Of a stretch of DNA of 46,508 nucleotides, positions 31,950 to 40,969 are shown one piece after another. Position numbers and translations under genes: made by a program. The first letter of the stretch is position 1, and each line of letters begins with the position of its first letter. The stretch spans positions 1 to 46,508 of the forward strand of contig CAYNLK010000047.1 of NCBI GenBank assembly GCA_964398055.1, in the 5' to 3' direction. Under the pieces are notes generated by a model, which had not been told where the DNA came from, searched no databases, and saw only the letters and a program-made list of their open reading frames with translations. The stretch is from CAYNLK01 sp964398055. GTDB lineage: Bacteria > Chloroflexota > Anaerolineae > 4572-78 > J111.

Positions 31950-34694
31950 ATGTTTGTGATATTCAGAAATCGCTGCTTGCCCGGACGATTATGGGGGTCG
32001 AGCCTGGGATTGGGCTTCTGGCTGAGCTTGACTCTCGTCCGGCCTGTTGCCGCCTTCTCCCCACCGGCTCAACCAGGCCAACTCCCCAACGAGCTTCTGA
32101 TCTGGAGTGTGACGATCACCTTTATTTTTCTACTCAGTCTGGTGATCTTATTGACCAGAAACATTCTCATGCGCCGGCGAGTTGAAGAGGCCCTGCGCAA
32201 AAGCGAGCTAAAGTACAGGACTATATTCGAAACCTCTCCCGACGCCATCTTTCTGGAGACATTGGCCGGGCAGGTGCTCGATTGCAACCCGGCGGCCTGC
32301 GCCATGTTTGGTTACACCAAACCGGAATTCCTCCAACTAACCGTAACCGACCTGCTTCCGGCCGAGCTGATTACCACTCTGCCCGATGTCGTTAGCCAAC
32401 ATCTGGCCGGCGAGGGTATCTTTACCAAAACTGCCAACAAAACAAAAAACGGGCACGTCTTTCCCGCCGAAGTCAGAACCCGGCTTGTCACGATGGAGGG
32501 ACAGCCAAGAGTCATCGCCTACGTGCGAGATATAACTGACCGCGAGCGCGCCTCAGAAACACTGGCGCGTCGCGCTCAAGAGTTGATGGCCCTGTACGAG
32601 ACTTCATTGGAAATCAATGCCCAACGCGAGGTTTCGATGCTGCTGCCGGCTATCGTCGAGCGGGCCGCCAGGCTGGTGGGGGCGCGCATGGGCGGATTGT
32701 ATCTGATGCAACCGGGTGGCGAAACGCTCGAACTGGTGGTCAGCCACAACCTGCCTCGCGACTATACCGGCACAATCCTGCGCCTGGGCGAAGGGCTTTC
32801 GGGCCGGATCGCCCAAACCGGCGAAGCGATGACAGTGGAGGATTATCTTCAATGGGAGGGGCAGGCCAAAGTCTTCATCGATACTCCATTTCGACGGGTG
32901 CTGGGGGTACCGCTCAAGATTGGGAATTGTGTCATTGGCGTGATCAACGTTACCGACGACGCCCGGCCAGGCCGGTTCAGTGAGCAAGAGGTTCAATTGG
33001 TGAGTCTGTTTGCCCAGCAAGCCGCGCTGGCTATCCACAATGCCCGGCTGTATGAGACAGCCCAGGCTGAACTAACCGAGCGCAAGCGGGCCGAAGAAGG
33101 GCTGGCTCAAGAACGTATCTTGTTGCGGACCGTGATCGACAATCTACCCGACGCCATTTATGTCAAAGATCCCGCTATGCGTAAGATTCTGGTCAACCGG
33201 GCCGACCTGGCCAACATTGGCAAATCAGAAGCCGAGGTTCTGGGTAAAACTGACTGGGAATTGTTCCCGCCGGAAGTAGCCGCCCATTTCTGCGCCGACG
33301 ACCAGGCAGTTTTGCAAAGTGGGCAGGCTATCCTCAATCGTGAAGAGCTGCTGGTAAATAGCGCCGGTCAAAGCTACTGGTTGCTGACGTCTAAACTGCC
33401 GCTGCGGGACAATGAGGGACGGATTACCGGCATTGTAGGCATCGGTCGCGACATCACCGAACGCAAACAGATGGAGGAATCGCTGCTGGAGAGCAATCGT
33501 CGCCTGGAAAAAGCGTTGCAGGAACTCAAAGAAACCCAGGAAAAAATCGTGCAACAGGAACGGCTGGCCGCGGTGGGACAACTGGCCACCGGTATTGCCC
33601 ACGACTTCAACAATATCCTGACCAGTATTCTGGGTTTTGCCGAATTATTGCAGATGTCGCCCGATACGCCACCGTTCATTCGAGCAGACCTGAGCCACAT
33701 CGTTACCTCAGGGCAGCGGGCGGCCCACCTGGTCCGCCAGATTTTGGATTTCACCCGTAAATCGATCCGCCGGCCGCAGCCGCTTGAGCTGACCCCCTTT
33801 GTCAAAGAAGTCGTCAAATTTCTGGGTCGGACCATCCCGGAAAATATTCAACTGAACCTGGAGATCGAACCGGGGGTCTATCTGGTTGAAGCCGATCCGG
33901 CTCAGTTTCAACAAATGCTCACCAACCTGGTCCTCAATGCCAGAGACGCTATGCCGGCCGGGGGAAAGTTGAGAATTCGTTTGTCACGGCCATTCGTGTC
34001 CGGAACGGTGAAGTGTATCGACTGCAACCAGGCTATTACGGGCGAATGGATCGGTGTTACCATCACCGACAGCGGCAGCGGCGTCCCGCCGGAGGTCTTA
34101 CCCCATATCTTTGAGCCTTTTTTCACCACCAAAGAAGTTGGCGCCGGGACGGGTTTGGGTCTGGCCCAGGTACTGGGAATTGTCCAACAGCACGCCGGAC
34201 ATATAACGGTAGAGAGCCAGGTCGGCCGGGGGACTACCTTCAGCGTTTACTTGCCCCCGTTGCCGCCGGGACCACATCTTTACCAGCCTCAGGAAACAAA
34301 CCCAATCCGGTCAGGCCGGGGTGAGACAGTTTTGCTGGTAGAGGATGATCTGGCTGTCTTGAAAACAGGTCAGGCTATGCTGCAATACTTGGGGTATCAG
34401 GTCCTGACTGCCGGGAACGGGCGGCAAGCCCTGGCCGTTTATACCGAGCACCAGGCTGACATCGCCCTGGTCCTGTCAGATATGGTTATGCCCGATATGG
34501 ACGGCCTGGCCTTATTGAATAGCCTCAAGGCGCAAAATCCAGCGATTAAAGTGGTGCTGATGAGCGGTTATCCCCTGGATCAAGAGGAAGCCAGGTTATT
34601 GGAGCAAGGTATAGTGGACTGGTTTCAAAAGCCGATCACTTTGCGGAATTTAGCCCAAACAGTCAACCGGGCGCTGGTAGAGGTCAAACAATAA
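31950..34694 (+). CDS. Hybrid sensor histidine kinase (PAS-GAF-PAS-HisKA-HATPase-REC)
   Basis: 914 residues; GGAGGT at 31936-31941 sets the start. Two membrane segments (about 17-35 and 49-70), then PAS (about 85-205, ending YVRDITDRERA), GAF (about 215-370), PAS (about 385-510, ending VGIGRDITERKQ), HisKA with phospho-acceptor His in GIAHDFNNIL (about 551), HATPase with N-box NLVLNARDAMP, ITDSGSGVP, FEPFFTTKEVGAGTGLGL, and a receiver domain whose phospho-accepting Asp lies in LVLSDMVMPDMDG (about 843) with Lys in FQKPI. A CxxC pair (VKCIDCNQ, about 688) sits inside the ATPase domain between N-box and G1 region. The receiver has no output domain, so it passes phosphate on or feeds back. No response regulator gene is adjacent. 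Confidence 0.95.
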   Translation: MFVIFRNRCLPGRLWGSSLGLGFWLSLTLVRPVAAFSPPAQPGQLPNELLIWSVTITFIFLLSLVILLTRNILMRRRVEEALRKSELKYRTIFETSPDAIFLETLAGQVLDCNPAACAMFGYTKPEFLQLTVTDLLPAELITTLPDVVSQHLAGEGIFTKTANKTKNGHVFPAEVRTRLVTMEGQPRVIAYVRDITDRERASETLARRAQELMALYETSLEINAQREVSMLLPAIVERAARLVGARMGGLYLMQPGGETLELVVSHNLPRDYTGTILRLGEGLSGRIAQTGEAMTVEDYLQWEGQAKVFIDTPFRRVLGVPLKIGNCVIGVINVTDDARPGRFSEQEVQLVSLFAQQAALAIHNARLYETAQAELTERKRAEEGLAQERILLRTVIDNLPDAIYVKDPAMRKILVNRADLANIGKSEAEVLGKTDWELFPPEVAAHFCADDQAVLQSGQAILNREELLVNSAGQSYWLLTSKLPLRDNEGRITGIVGIGRDITERKQMEESLLESNRRLEKALQELKETQEKIVQQERLAAVGQLATGIAHDFNNILTSILGFAELLQMSPDTPPFIRADLSHIVTSGQRAAHLVRQILDFTRKSIRRPQPLELTPFVKEVVKFLGRTIPENIQLNLEIEPGVYLVEADPAQFQQMLTNLVLNARDAMPAGGKLRIRLSRPFVSGTVKCIDCNQAITGEWIGVTITDSGSGVPPEVLPHIFEPFFTTKEVGAGTGLGLAQVLGIVQQHAGHITVESQVGRGTTFSVYLPPLPPGPHLYQPQETNPIRSGRGETVLLVEDDLAVLKTGQAMLQYLGYQVLTAGNGRQALAVYTEHQADIALVLSDMVMPDMDGLALLNSLKAQNPAIKVVLMSGYPLDQEEARLLEQGIVDWFQKPITLRNLAQTVNRALVEVKQ

Positions 34695-34818
34695 GGATCG
34701 CCTCCGCCTCGATCTCGACCAGCATATCCGGCGAGATCAGCCGGCGAACCTCCACCATCGTCGTCGCCGGCCGGATGTCGCCAAAAAATTCGCCGTGCGC
34801 CCGGCCAATGGCTTCCCA
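34684..34818 (-). pseudogene. RidA/YjgF family remnant (C-terminal end only)
   Basis: On the minus strand 44 codons read AIGRAHGEFFGDIRPATTMVEVRRLISPDMLVEIEAEAIL and end at TGA (34684-34686). The pattern, including the Arg before PATT and the final EIEAEA, is that of the end of RidA deaminase proteins. An in-frame TAG stands directly upstream and the other two thirds are missing. The fragment overlaps the end of the histidine kinase gene by 11 bp. It is a leftover from a deletion between the kinase and pfkA. Confidence 0.7.
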
Positions 34819-34840
34819 CTAACCCGGCTGTCTTTGCTCA

Positions 34841-35971
34841 TCAGTCCCCCAAACTTGTACCAACACGGCGGGCAGTTTCAAGCCAGGGATGGTCCAGCGG
34901 CACGGTTTTGCGCTGGCCGACCACTTTCTCCAGCGGCACCGGCTCGGTGCCCTCTCCCCGCACGGCCACCATCACCTGATAAATGCCGTCATTGATTAAG
35001 GCGGCGCAGGCCGTACCCAGCCGGGTAGCCAACAGGCGGTCTACGGCCGAGGGGGTGCCGCCCCGCTGCACGTGGCCCAGAATAGTCAGACGGGTCTCCA
35101 GGCCGGTCAATGCCTCAAGCTGGTGAGAAAGCCGTTGGGTACTGCCGAGGCGGTGCGCCTCAAGCGCAGCCAGCTCCGCCCCAATCTTTTTACGGGCTTC
35201 GTCATCCTGTTTGGCTTTAGCCTTCTCCTTTTTAGCCAGGGCCGCTCGATAGGCCGCCGCCTCTTGCCGCGCCATCGCCCCTTCCGACACGGCCACAATG
35301 CTAAAATTCTTGCCGCCGTGTTGGCGGCGGCGGATCGCCTCGGCCACTTTCTCAATATCATAAGGAATTTCCGGGATCAGGATGACATCCGCCCCCCCGG
35401 CTATACCGGCCCCCAACGCCAGCCAGCCAACATTGTGCCCCATAATCTCGACCACGATAATGCGGTGGTGGCTGTGAGCGGTGCTGTGCAGGCGATCAAT
35501 CGCTTCGGTGGCGATGCCCAGGGCCGTGTCAAAGCCAAAGGAGACATCCGTCATAGCCACATCGTTGTCAATGGTTTTGGGCAGGGTGATGATGTTGAGT
35601 CCCTTTTGGGCCAGCCGGTAGGCGTTCTTTTGCGTCCCCCCGCCGCCCAGGCAAACCAACGCGTCCAGGTGGTGGGCGTTATAATTTTCCACCATCACCT
35701 CGGTCATATCCAGTTCCCGACCGCCCAGCGGCATCCGGTGGGGTTTGTCTCGACTCGTCCCCAAAATAGTGCCGCCCAGGGTGAGCATACCCGACAAGGC
35801 CGTCCCTTCCAACCGGACGGTGCGGTTCTCCATCAAACCCCGGAAACCGTCCCGAAAACCGACCACCTGCATCCCAAACTCACCGATGGCCGTTTTGCTG
35901 ATGGCTCGAATAGCCGCATTTAACCCCGGACTATCACCCCCCGCCGTTAAAATACCAATGTATTTAGCCAT
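34841..35971 (-). CDS. pfkA: 6-phosphofructokinase
   Basis: Phosphorylates fructose 6-phosphate in glycolysis. 376 residues; GGGGG just ahead of the ATG (35971) gives a strong ribosome-binding site. Motifs: GILTAGGDSPGLNAAI, GGTILGTSR, the nucleotide loop CLGGGGTQKNA, PKTIDNDV, ALGIATEAIDRLHSTA, EIMGHNVGWLAL and ILGHVQRGGTPSAVDR. The Gly in GGGGT points to ATP use, while the Lys in PKTIDND is what PPi-dependent enzymes carry; the combination is known from group III ATP enzymes. Odd: an Ala/Lys/Glu-rich insertion of about 40 residues (about 242-285, RAALAKKEKAKAKQ...) before the QRGGTPS motif. Confidence 0.95.
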   Translation of the reverse strand: MAKYIGILTAGGDSPGLNAAIRAISKTAIGEFGMQVVGFRDGFRGLMENRTVRLEGTALSGMLTLGGTILGTSRDKPHRMPLGGRELDMTEVMVENYNAHHLDALVCLGGGGTQKNAYRLAQKGLNIITLPKTIDNDVAMTDVSFGFDTALGIATEAIDRLHSTAHSHHRIIVVEIMGHNVGWLALGAGIAGGADVILIPEIPYDIEKVAEAIRRRQHGGKNFSIVAVSEGAMARQEAAAYRAALAKKEKAKAKQDDEARKKIGAELAALEAHRLGSTQRLSHQLEALTGLETRLTILGHVQRGGTPSAVDRLLATRLGTACAALINDGIYQVMVAVRGEGTEPVPLEKVVGQRKTVPLDHPWLETARRVGTSLGD

Positions 35972-36037
35972 AGTTTTACCCCCTTGCTCACTATGTCAAT
36001 CCCGCCTTATCGGGCAAATAGCAGACAGCAAATTGCG

Positions 36038-36086
36038 AATCTCCAATCTCCAATCTCCAATCTCCAATTTCCAATCCCCAATCTCC
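36038..36086. repeat. Heptameric tandem repeat (AATCTCC), 7 units
   Basis: Seven consecutive 7-bp units, four perfect AATCTCC then AATTTCC, AATCCCC and AATCTCC, between argS and pfkA. Resembles the short tandemly repeated heptamers (STRR) known from cyanobacterial intergenic DNA. Confidence 0.9.
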
Positions 36087-36105
36087 ATCCCACATCACAA
36101 ATCGA

Positions 36106-37764
36106 TTACATCTGTTCCGGCGCGCTCATGCCCATCAGCCGCAAGGTATTGGCCAGGGTCAGTTGAGCCGCCCTGACCAGTTTGAGCCGGGCAGCGGTCA
36201 GGGTCGGGTCGTCGCTGACCACCCGGCAGTCGCGATAGAAGGCGTGAAAGGCCGTGGCCAGCTCCTGGGCATAATGGGTCAGCGGGTGAGGTCCCAGAGT
36301 CTCGGCAGCCAGGGCGACGATCTCCGGTAACCGCAGCATCTGCCGGATCAAGGCCAACTCCGAGGGGTGGGTGAGTAGTAATACGTTGCCGCCGGCCATC
36401 GAGGCCCCTTCCTGTTCTGCTTTGCGGAAGATACTGGCAATGCGGGCGTGGCCGTACTGGACGTAATAGACCGGGTTCTCACTGCTCTGCCTGGCGGCCA
36501 GAGCCAAGTCCAGCTCCATCTGGCTATCGGCCGAGCGAGTCAGCAGCATAAAGCGGAAGGCATCGGCGCCGATCTCCTCCACCACCTCCCGCGCCGTAAT
36601 GAAGTCGCCGGTTCGTTTGCTCTGGCGCACCGGCACCCCGTCGCGGGTAATGGTAACCAACTGGTACAGGATGATAGTCACTTTGTCCGGGTCCAGCCCC
36701 AGAGCTTTGGCCGCATTTTTGACCCGTTGCACGTGGCCGTGATGGTCGGCGCCCCATACGTAGATGGCCCAATCGAAGTTCCGCCGGGCCAGTTTATCCC
36801 AAACATAGGCAATATCGGAGGCAAAATAAGTCGGCCGGCCATCGGAACGAACAATCACATTTTCCTTATCGGTTTCATCCTCGCTTTTCAACCAGACGGC
36901 CCCGTCTCGCTCTACCAGCATATTTTTGGCGCTGAGCTTGTTGAAGGCCAGGCCGTAGGTGCCATCGTCGTACAGGCTTTGCTCCGAAAACCAGTTGTCA
37001 AAGTAGACGCCGATCAGGGCGGTATCCTCTTTCAAACTGGCGATAATCCGCTTGAGCGCCTCCTGGCGCATAAAAGCCAGCGCCTCGGCCCGGTCAACGT
37101 GCAGAAATTTGTCGCCATACTCTTTGACCACGGCCTGAGCCATCTCGATCAGGTAGTAGCCCTGGTACTCCACCGGGTCCGGCTCAGGCTGGCCGAGCGC
37201 CTGGGCATAGCGGGCGTACATCGCTTGACCCAGGTTATCGACCTGCGTGCCCACATCGTTGACGTAATATTCCCGCTGCACCGTATAGCCGGCCGCGTCC
37301 AATACCCTGGCCAGGGTGTCGCCCAGCACAGCATTGCGCCCGGAGCCAACGGTCAACGGGCCGGTGGGGTTGGCGCTGATGAACTCGACCTGGACCTTAC
37401 CACCTCCCCCTTGAGGGGGGGTAAGGCGGCCAAAATTGTCCCCCTCGGCCAGAATCGTTTCGACCTGCCGGGCCAGCCACGTTTCCGACAGCCGGATGTT
37501 GATATAGCCGGGCTGGGCCACATAGACCTCGCCGATGTAGTCAACCTTGTCCAGCCGTTTGACAATCTGCTCGGCGATTTTGACCGGAGCCATCCGGGCG
37601 AAGCGGGCCATACCCAGAGCGGCCGGAGTGGCAAAGTCGCCGTGGCCGGGTTCTTTGGGCCGCTCTAGGGCAATCTCGGGCACGTCGAATTTGGGCAGGT
37701 CGCCTTTTCTCTGAGCTTTTTTAACGGCTTTGGTGAGGAGTTCAACGATGTCGTTCTTGATCAA
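36106..37764 (-). CDS. argS: Arginyl-tRNA synthetase
   Basis: Charges tRNA-Arg. About 552 residues from the TTG at 37764, six bases after GAGGTG (37771-37776 on the plus strand); a GTG at 37773 lies inside that site and is less likely. The N-terminal ALERPKEPGHGDFATPAALGMA additional domain and the SANPTGPLTVGSGRNA segment (about 130-145) identify the class I ArgRS; the second signature reads VRQSKRTGDFIT. The C-terminal anticodon domain ends LRLMGMSAPEQM, as usual. Odd: the HIGH motif, normally HVGH in ArgRS, reads TVGS here, so both histidines are replaced. Single gene with a repeat array at its 3' side. Confidence 0.96.
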   Translation of the reverse strand: MIKNDIVELLTKAVKKAQRKGDLPKFDVPEIALERPKEPGHGDFATPAALGMARFARMAPVKIAEQIVKRLDKVDYIGEVYVAQPGYINIRLSETWLARQVETILAEGDNFGRLTPPQGGGGKVQVEFISANPTGPLTVGSGRNAVLGDTLARVLDAAGYTVQREYYVNDVGTQVDNLGQAMYARYAQALGQPEPDPVEYQGYYLIEMAQAVVKEYGDKFLHVDRAEALAFMRQEALKRIIASLKEDTALIGVYFDNWFSEQSLYDDGTYGLAFNKLSAKNMLVERDGAVWLKSEDETDKENVIVRSDGRPTYFASDIAYVWDKLARRNFDWAIYVWGADHHGHVQRVKNAAKALGLDPDKVTIILYQLVTITRDGVPVRQSKRTGDFITAREVVEEIGADAFRFMLLTRSADSQMELDLALAARQSSENPVYYVQYGHARIASIFRKAEQEGASMAGGNVLLLTHPSELALIRQMLRLPEIVALAAETLGPHPLTHYAQELATAFHAFYRDCRVVSDDPTLTAARLKLVRAAQLTLANTLRLMGMSAPEQM

Positions 37765-37785
37765 TCTGGTCACCTCGTTTTATTG

Positions 37786-37813
37786 TTGACAGGGTCGAGC
37801 GGTGTGATATACT
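37786..37813 (+). promoter_or_regulatory. Strong sigma-70 promoter
   Basis: Perfect TTGACA (37786-37791), 16-bp spacer, TATACT (37808-37813). It points at the small membrane protein gene at 37919 and starts about 10 bp before the divergent argS leader. It is the best promoter match in the window. Confidence 0.75.
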
Positions 37814-37918
37814 CACGAGTGAAACGTGATGCGTGAAGCGTCGAGCGTATAGCGAAGAGCGTGGGTAGTAGTCGTTACCTATGAGTTATCACTGCCTGAC
37901 TTTTTACGGTGCTGCAAA

Positions 37919-38251
37919 ATGATCCGGCCGGGACATTTTTTTTACGACGTGCGAGAGTTGCTAAGCAAGCCCTGGCTGCTGATCGGTCTTGTCCTGGCAG
38001 CCGGATTTTTTATTTTTTTCGTCAACTTCCAGTTGATTTATCTCTTTGTGGCGCTAGTGGCGGCTGTGTTGGGCGCTCACGGCCTGATCGGTCACCGCTG
38101 CCCCATCTGTGACGGCCCCCTCAAAGAAATCGGCGCCGAGCGGGATAAAGAAGATACTTTTACCCTTTACATTATCTGGCGCTGCCCCCGTGATGGTTAC
38201 GAGGAAAAGGAGCCGGTCAAAGGCTCCGGCGGGCTGTTTGGAACAGGTTAG
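37919..38251 (+). CDS. Small membrane protein with a zinc ribbon
   Basis: 110 residues. Two membrane segments (about 20-36 and 38-55) are followed by a cytoplasmic or outer tail with CPICDGPL and CPRDGYEE, two cysteine pairs fit to hold one zinc ion. A short Lys/Gly tail ends the protein. Function unknown. No ribosome-binding site is seen. Convergent with recQ, whose 3' end is 73 bp away. Its strong promoter suggests steady expression. Confidence 0.75.
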   Translation: MIRPGHFFYDVRELLSKPWLLIGLVLAAGFFIFFVNFQLIYLFVALVAAVLGAHGLIGHRCPICDGPLKEIGAERDKEDTFTLYIIWRCPRDGYEEKEPVKGSGGLFGTG

Positions 38252-38324
38252 TCTGTCCGTCTGCCCCATTCTTCCCCCCAAAGACAATATAATGGACTCC
38301 CCCTAATGTCAAATTGAGGCCAAA

Positions 38325-40763
38325 CTACTCCGGCAACACCAGCCGTTGGTGACGACTCAATGCCAACCGGCCCGTGTCAAGAGCTTGTTGGATGTGCCGC
38401 CGCATCTCCGCGGCGCCGACAAGACCGTGGAAGACGGCAAAATGGGGCTGGTCGCTGAATGAGACGATCTCGTCGGGGGCGGCAGTCAGCAATTGGGCCA
38501 GCCCGTCAACCGTGAGTAACCCCTCCAAATCGGTAACTACAGCCACAATAACTTCGGTTGGGGTGAGCGGCTGGGCCGCGGTGAAGCCCGGTTTGGTTGG
38601 CTCAGTGATAGTTGGGGGCGGCGGCGTTTCGGCCTGGCTTTGACCCGACCGTTGGGCTGCCAGGACGCATCTGATCTGGCCATAACTGATTACATCTGGC
38701 AGGATGGTTTTGAGCGGACCGAGGTGATCGGAACCACCTACGATTTTTGCTGCCTCCAGAACCTGCGTCTCGATTTCGGGCGAGATGACCCGGTGCAACT
38801 GAACTTGCCCGTCGGCGATGAGGCGGGCCAGGTGGGTGTAAATGGTCTCTTCGGTCAGCTTTCGCTCGGCGGCGATTTGGGCCGGACTGAGACCCTGGTT
38901 GAACAGGGCCAGGGTTTGGCTCACGGTCTCGCCTGGCTTGGGCTGGCTGCCCGGCCGGACAGGCAGCTCCAACCCGGTAATGTGAACCGGCAAGGCAGCG
39001 CGAGCCTCCAAGGCCTGTTGGCCGGCCGGGGTAAGGCTTACCACCGGCAGCTCCCCTCCGGTCAGACGTAAATACCGGGCTGAAATGAGGGCGTCGATCA
39101 GACCGGTGACCTGGGGCTGGCTCAGGGCGCTGAGTTTGCCGTAAAAGCGGTGACGGTCATAACCAAATTCCTCCATCCCTTTGGCCCGGGAGCCGGTGAG
39201 TATTTGGGCCAGCCGTTTGCGTCCCAGGGGGCGCTGTTGAAAGCTGCGCACCGTATCGAGCACGATCAGGGGAAACCACTCCTGGGGCGTAACCGCCCTG
39301 GGCAAATCCTCCAGGCGGGCCTGGCTGTGGTTGTCGCAGCAGCGCGGTGATTCCGGCGGGCTGGCGTCGCCAAAGTAGTTGAGCAGAAAGGCGCGGCGGC
39401 AACTGGTCAGGTTGGCGTAAGCCAGCATCCTGGCCAGCAGGTCGAGCCGGATTTGGGCCCGGCGTTGGATGGCCGCGGCCCGCTCTTGCAGGGCCGTTTG
39501 GGCCAGGGGCAGCACTTTCCAATGGCTATAGCCGCTCTGGTCGCCCAAATGAAACAGGGCGCCGGCCTGTTCCAGTTCACTCAAGGTGACCCGTAGGGTG
39601 ACGGGATGGAGGCCGGTCAATTCGGCCAGTTCCCGCTGGGCAAAGTAGATTTCACCGTCGTTGGCCGCCTGGGCCAGCCGGTGGTGCACCTGGCTCAGCT
39701 CCTGGTAGGTGGGCGTATCGCTGTTGATGAGCCACTCTTGCAAGCGCCGGTCATCCGGGGCAAAGAGCAGCACACATTCGGCCGGCTGGCCGTCGCGCCC
39801 GGCTCGACCGGCCTCCTGGTAGTAAGCCTCGACCGTGGCCGGGAGATTGTAGTGGATGACCGCCCGCACGTCCGCCTTGTCGACGCCCATGCCAAAGGCA
39901 TTGGTGGCGACAATGACCTTGAGCCGCTCGGCCATAAAATCGGTTTGCACCCGGTGGCGAGTGTCTCGATCGAGGCCGGCGTGATACGCGCCCACCGGCA
40001 GGCCGGCGGCCGTGCGTACAAAATCGGCTACTTCGTCGGTGTTGCGGCGGGTGGCGGTGTAAACGATCACGCTACCGTTCACCTGGGCCAGCAGCGCCCG
40101 CAGCGCCTGTAGCCTGGCCCGGGCGTCGGGCGTGGTGGTCACCCGGAAGGTCAGGTTGGGCCGGTTGAAGCCGGTAACGATGGTTTGGGCCGATTGGACC
40201 CCCAGCAGCCGGACGATATCTTGTTGCACGGTCGGCGTGGCCGTGGCAGTGGTCGCCAACAGGGTCGGTTGGCCCATCGCCTGCCAGGTGGAGCCGATCT
40301 GGAGGTAGTCGGGCCGGAAATCGTGGCCCCATTGGGAAATGCAGTGGGCCTCGTCCACGGCCAGCAGGCTGACCTTGAGGTTAGCCAGGATTCGGGTGAA
40401 TTCCCGCTGGCGCAGCCGCTCCGGGGCAATGTAAAGCAGTTTAACCTGGCCCTCGCGCACCGCCCGCAGTCGCCGGTTGATTTCGGCGGTGGGTAGGCTG
40501 CTGTTGAGGAAGGTGGCCGGCAGCCCCGCCTGCACCAGCCGGTCGACCTGATCCTGCATCAGGGCAATCAGGGGCGAGATGACCAGGGTCAGGCCGGGTA
40601 AGAGCAGCGCCGGTAGCTGGTAGGTCAGCGACTTGCCGGAGCCGGTCGGCATGACCAGCAGGGTCGGTTGGCCGTTGAGGGCGCGCTGAATTGTCTCTGC
40701 CTGGCCAGGGCGGAACTGGTCGAAATGGAAATATTGTTGGAGGGCTTGGTGGGGCGTGAGCAT
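38325..40763 (-). CDS. recQ: ATP-dependent DNA helicase RecQ
   Basis: 812 residues. I take the ATG at 40763 (MLTPHQALQQYF); upstream in-frame starts at up to 40838 would run through the heptamer repeats. Helicase motifs: FRPGQAETIQRAL, Walker A MPTGSGKSLTYQL (about 37), VISPLIALMQDQV, DEAHCISQWGHDFR (about 137), ATATPTVQQDI, the motif V region TNAFGMGVDKADVR and VI block YYQEAGRAGRDGQPA. The RQC zinc site is present as CRRAFLLNYFGD..PRCCDNH. After the winged helix there is an HTH_40-like segment (LALFNQGLSPAQIAAERKLTEETIYTHLARLI) rather than an HRDC domain. The last 150 residues are not recognised and end with VSFSDQPHFAVFHGLVGAAE. Confidence 0.95.
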   Translation of the reverse strand: MLTPHQALQQYFHFDQFRPGQAETIQRALNGQPTLLVMPTGSGKSLTYQLPALLLPGLTLVISPLIALMQDQVDRLVQAGLPATFLNSSLPTAEINRRLRAVREGQVKLLYIAPERLRQREFTRILANLKVSLLAVDEAHCISQWGHDFRPDYLQIGSTWQAMGQPTLLATTATATPTVQQDIVRLLGVQSAQTIVTGFNRPNLTFRVTTTPDARARLQALRALLAQVNGSVIVYTATRRNTDEVADFVRTAAGLPVGAYHAGLDRDTRHRVQTDFMAERLKVIVATNAFGMGVDKADVRAVIHYNLPATVEAYYQEAGRAGRDGQPAECVLLFAPDDRRLQEWLINSDTPTYQELSQVHHRLAQAANDGEIYFAQRELAELTGLHPVTLRVTLSELEQAGALFHLGDQSGYSHWKVLPLAQTALQERAAAIQRRAQIRLDLLARMLAYANLTSCRRAFLLNYFGDASPPESPRCCDNHSQARLEDLPRAVTPQEWFPLIVLDTVRSFQQRPLGRKRLAQILTGSRAKGMEEFGYDRHRFYGKLSALSQPQVTGLIDALISARYLRLTGGELPVVSLTPAGQQALEARAALPVHITGLELPVRPGSQPKPGETVSQTLALFNQGLSPAQIAAERKLTEETIYTHLARLIADGQVQLHRVISPEIETQVLEAAKIVGGSDHLGPLKTILPDVISYGQIRCVLAAQRSGQSQAETPPPPTITEPTKPGFTAAQPLTPTEVIVAVVTDLEGLLTVDGLAQLLTAAPDEIVSFSDQPHFAVFHGLVGAAEMRRHIQQALDTGRLALSRHQRLVLPE

Positions 40764-40787
40764 AGGCTGGACCTGTTGAAAATCTGA

Positions 40788-40822
40788 AAATAGCAAATAG
40801 CAAATGGCAAATAGCAAATGGC
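40788..40822. repeat. Heptameric tandem repeat (AAATAGC/AAATGGC), 5 units
   Basis: Five units of a 7-bp repeat alternating AAATAGC and AAATGGC just upstream of recQ (start 40763), continuing into AATTTGC/AATTTGT units that read as the reverse complement. Same class as the array at 36038. Confidence 0.85.
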
Positions 40823-40875
40823 AAATCATAATTTGCAATTTGTAATTTGTAAAGAGTTGCCTCTTAAACTTGCAC

Positions 40876-40903
40876 TTGACCTTATTTTACAATGTGGGAT
40901 AAT
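40876..40903 (+). promoter_or_regulatory. Putative sigma-70 promoter of the Ser/Thr kinase gene
   Basis: TTGACC (40876-40881), 16-bp spacer, GATAAT (40898-40903), about 150 bases before the ATG at 41060. The gap 40764-41059 contains this site, the heptamer array at 40788 and the palindrome at 40970. Confidence 0.55.
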
Positions 40904-40969
40904 AAAAGACAATCTCCGGGTAAATGCTCGGAAATCAGGCCGAAACAATCTTGCACTTTTTGGGAGATT

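Noticed and set aside
36038..36086. CRISPR array
   Set aside because: Units are 7 bp, directly adjacent and without spacers; no cas genes are present.
36448..37668. Long plus-strand open frame (406 codons) opposite argS
   Set aside because: Antisense shadow; repetitive His/Gln/Val-rich composition and no motifs. The same reason applies to 35072-35923 (opposite pfkA) and 20767-21492 (opposite korA).
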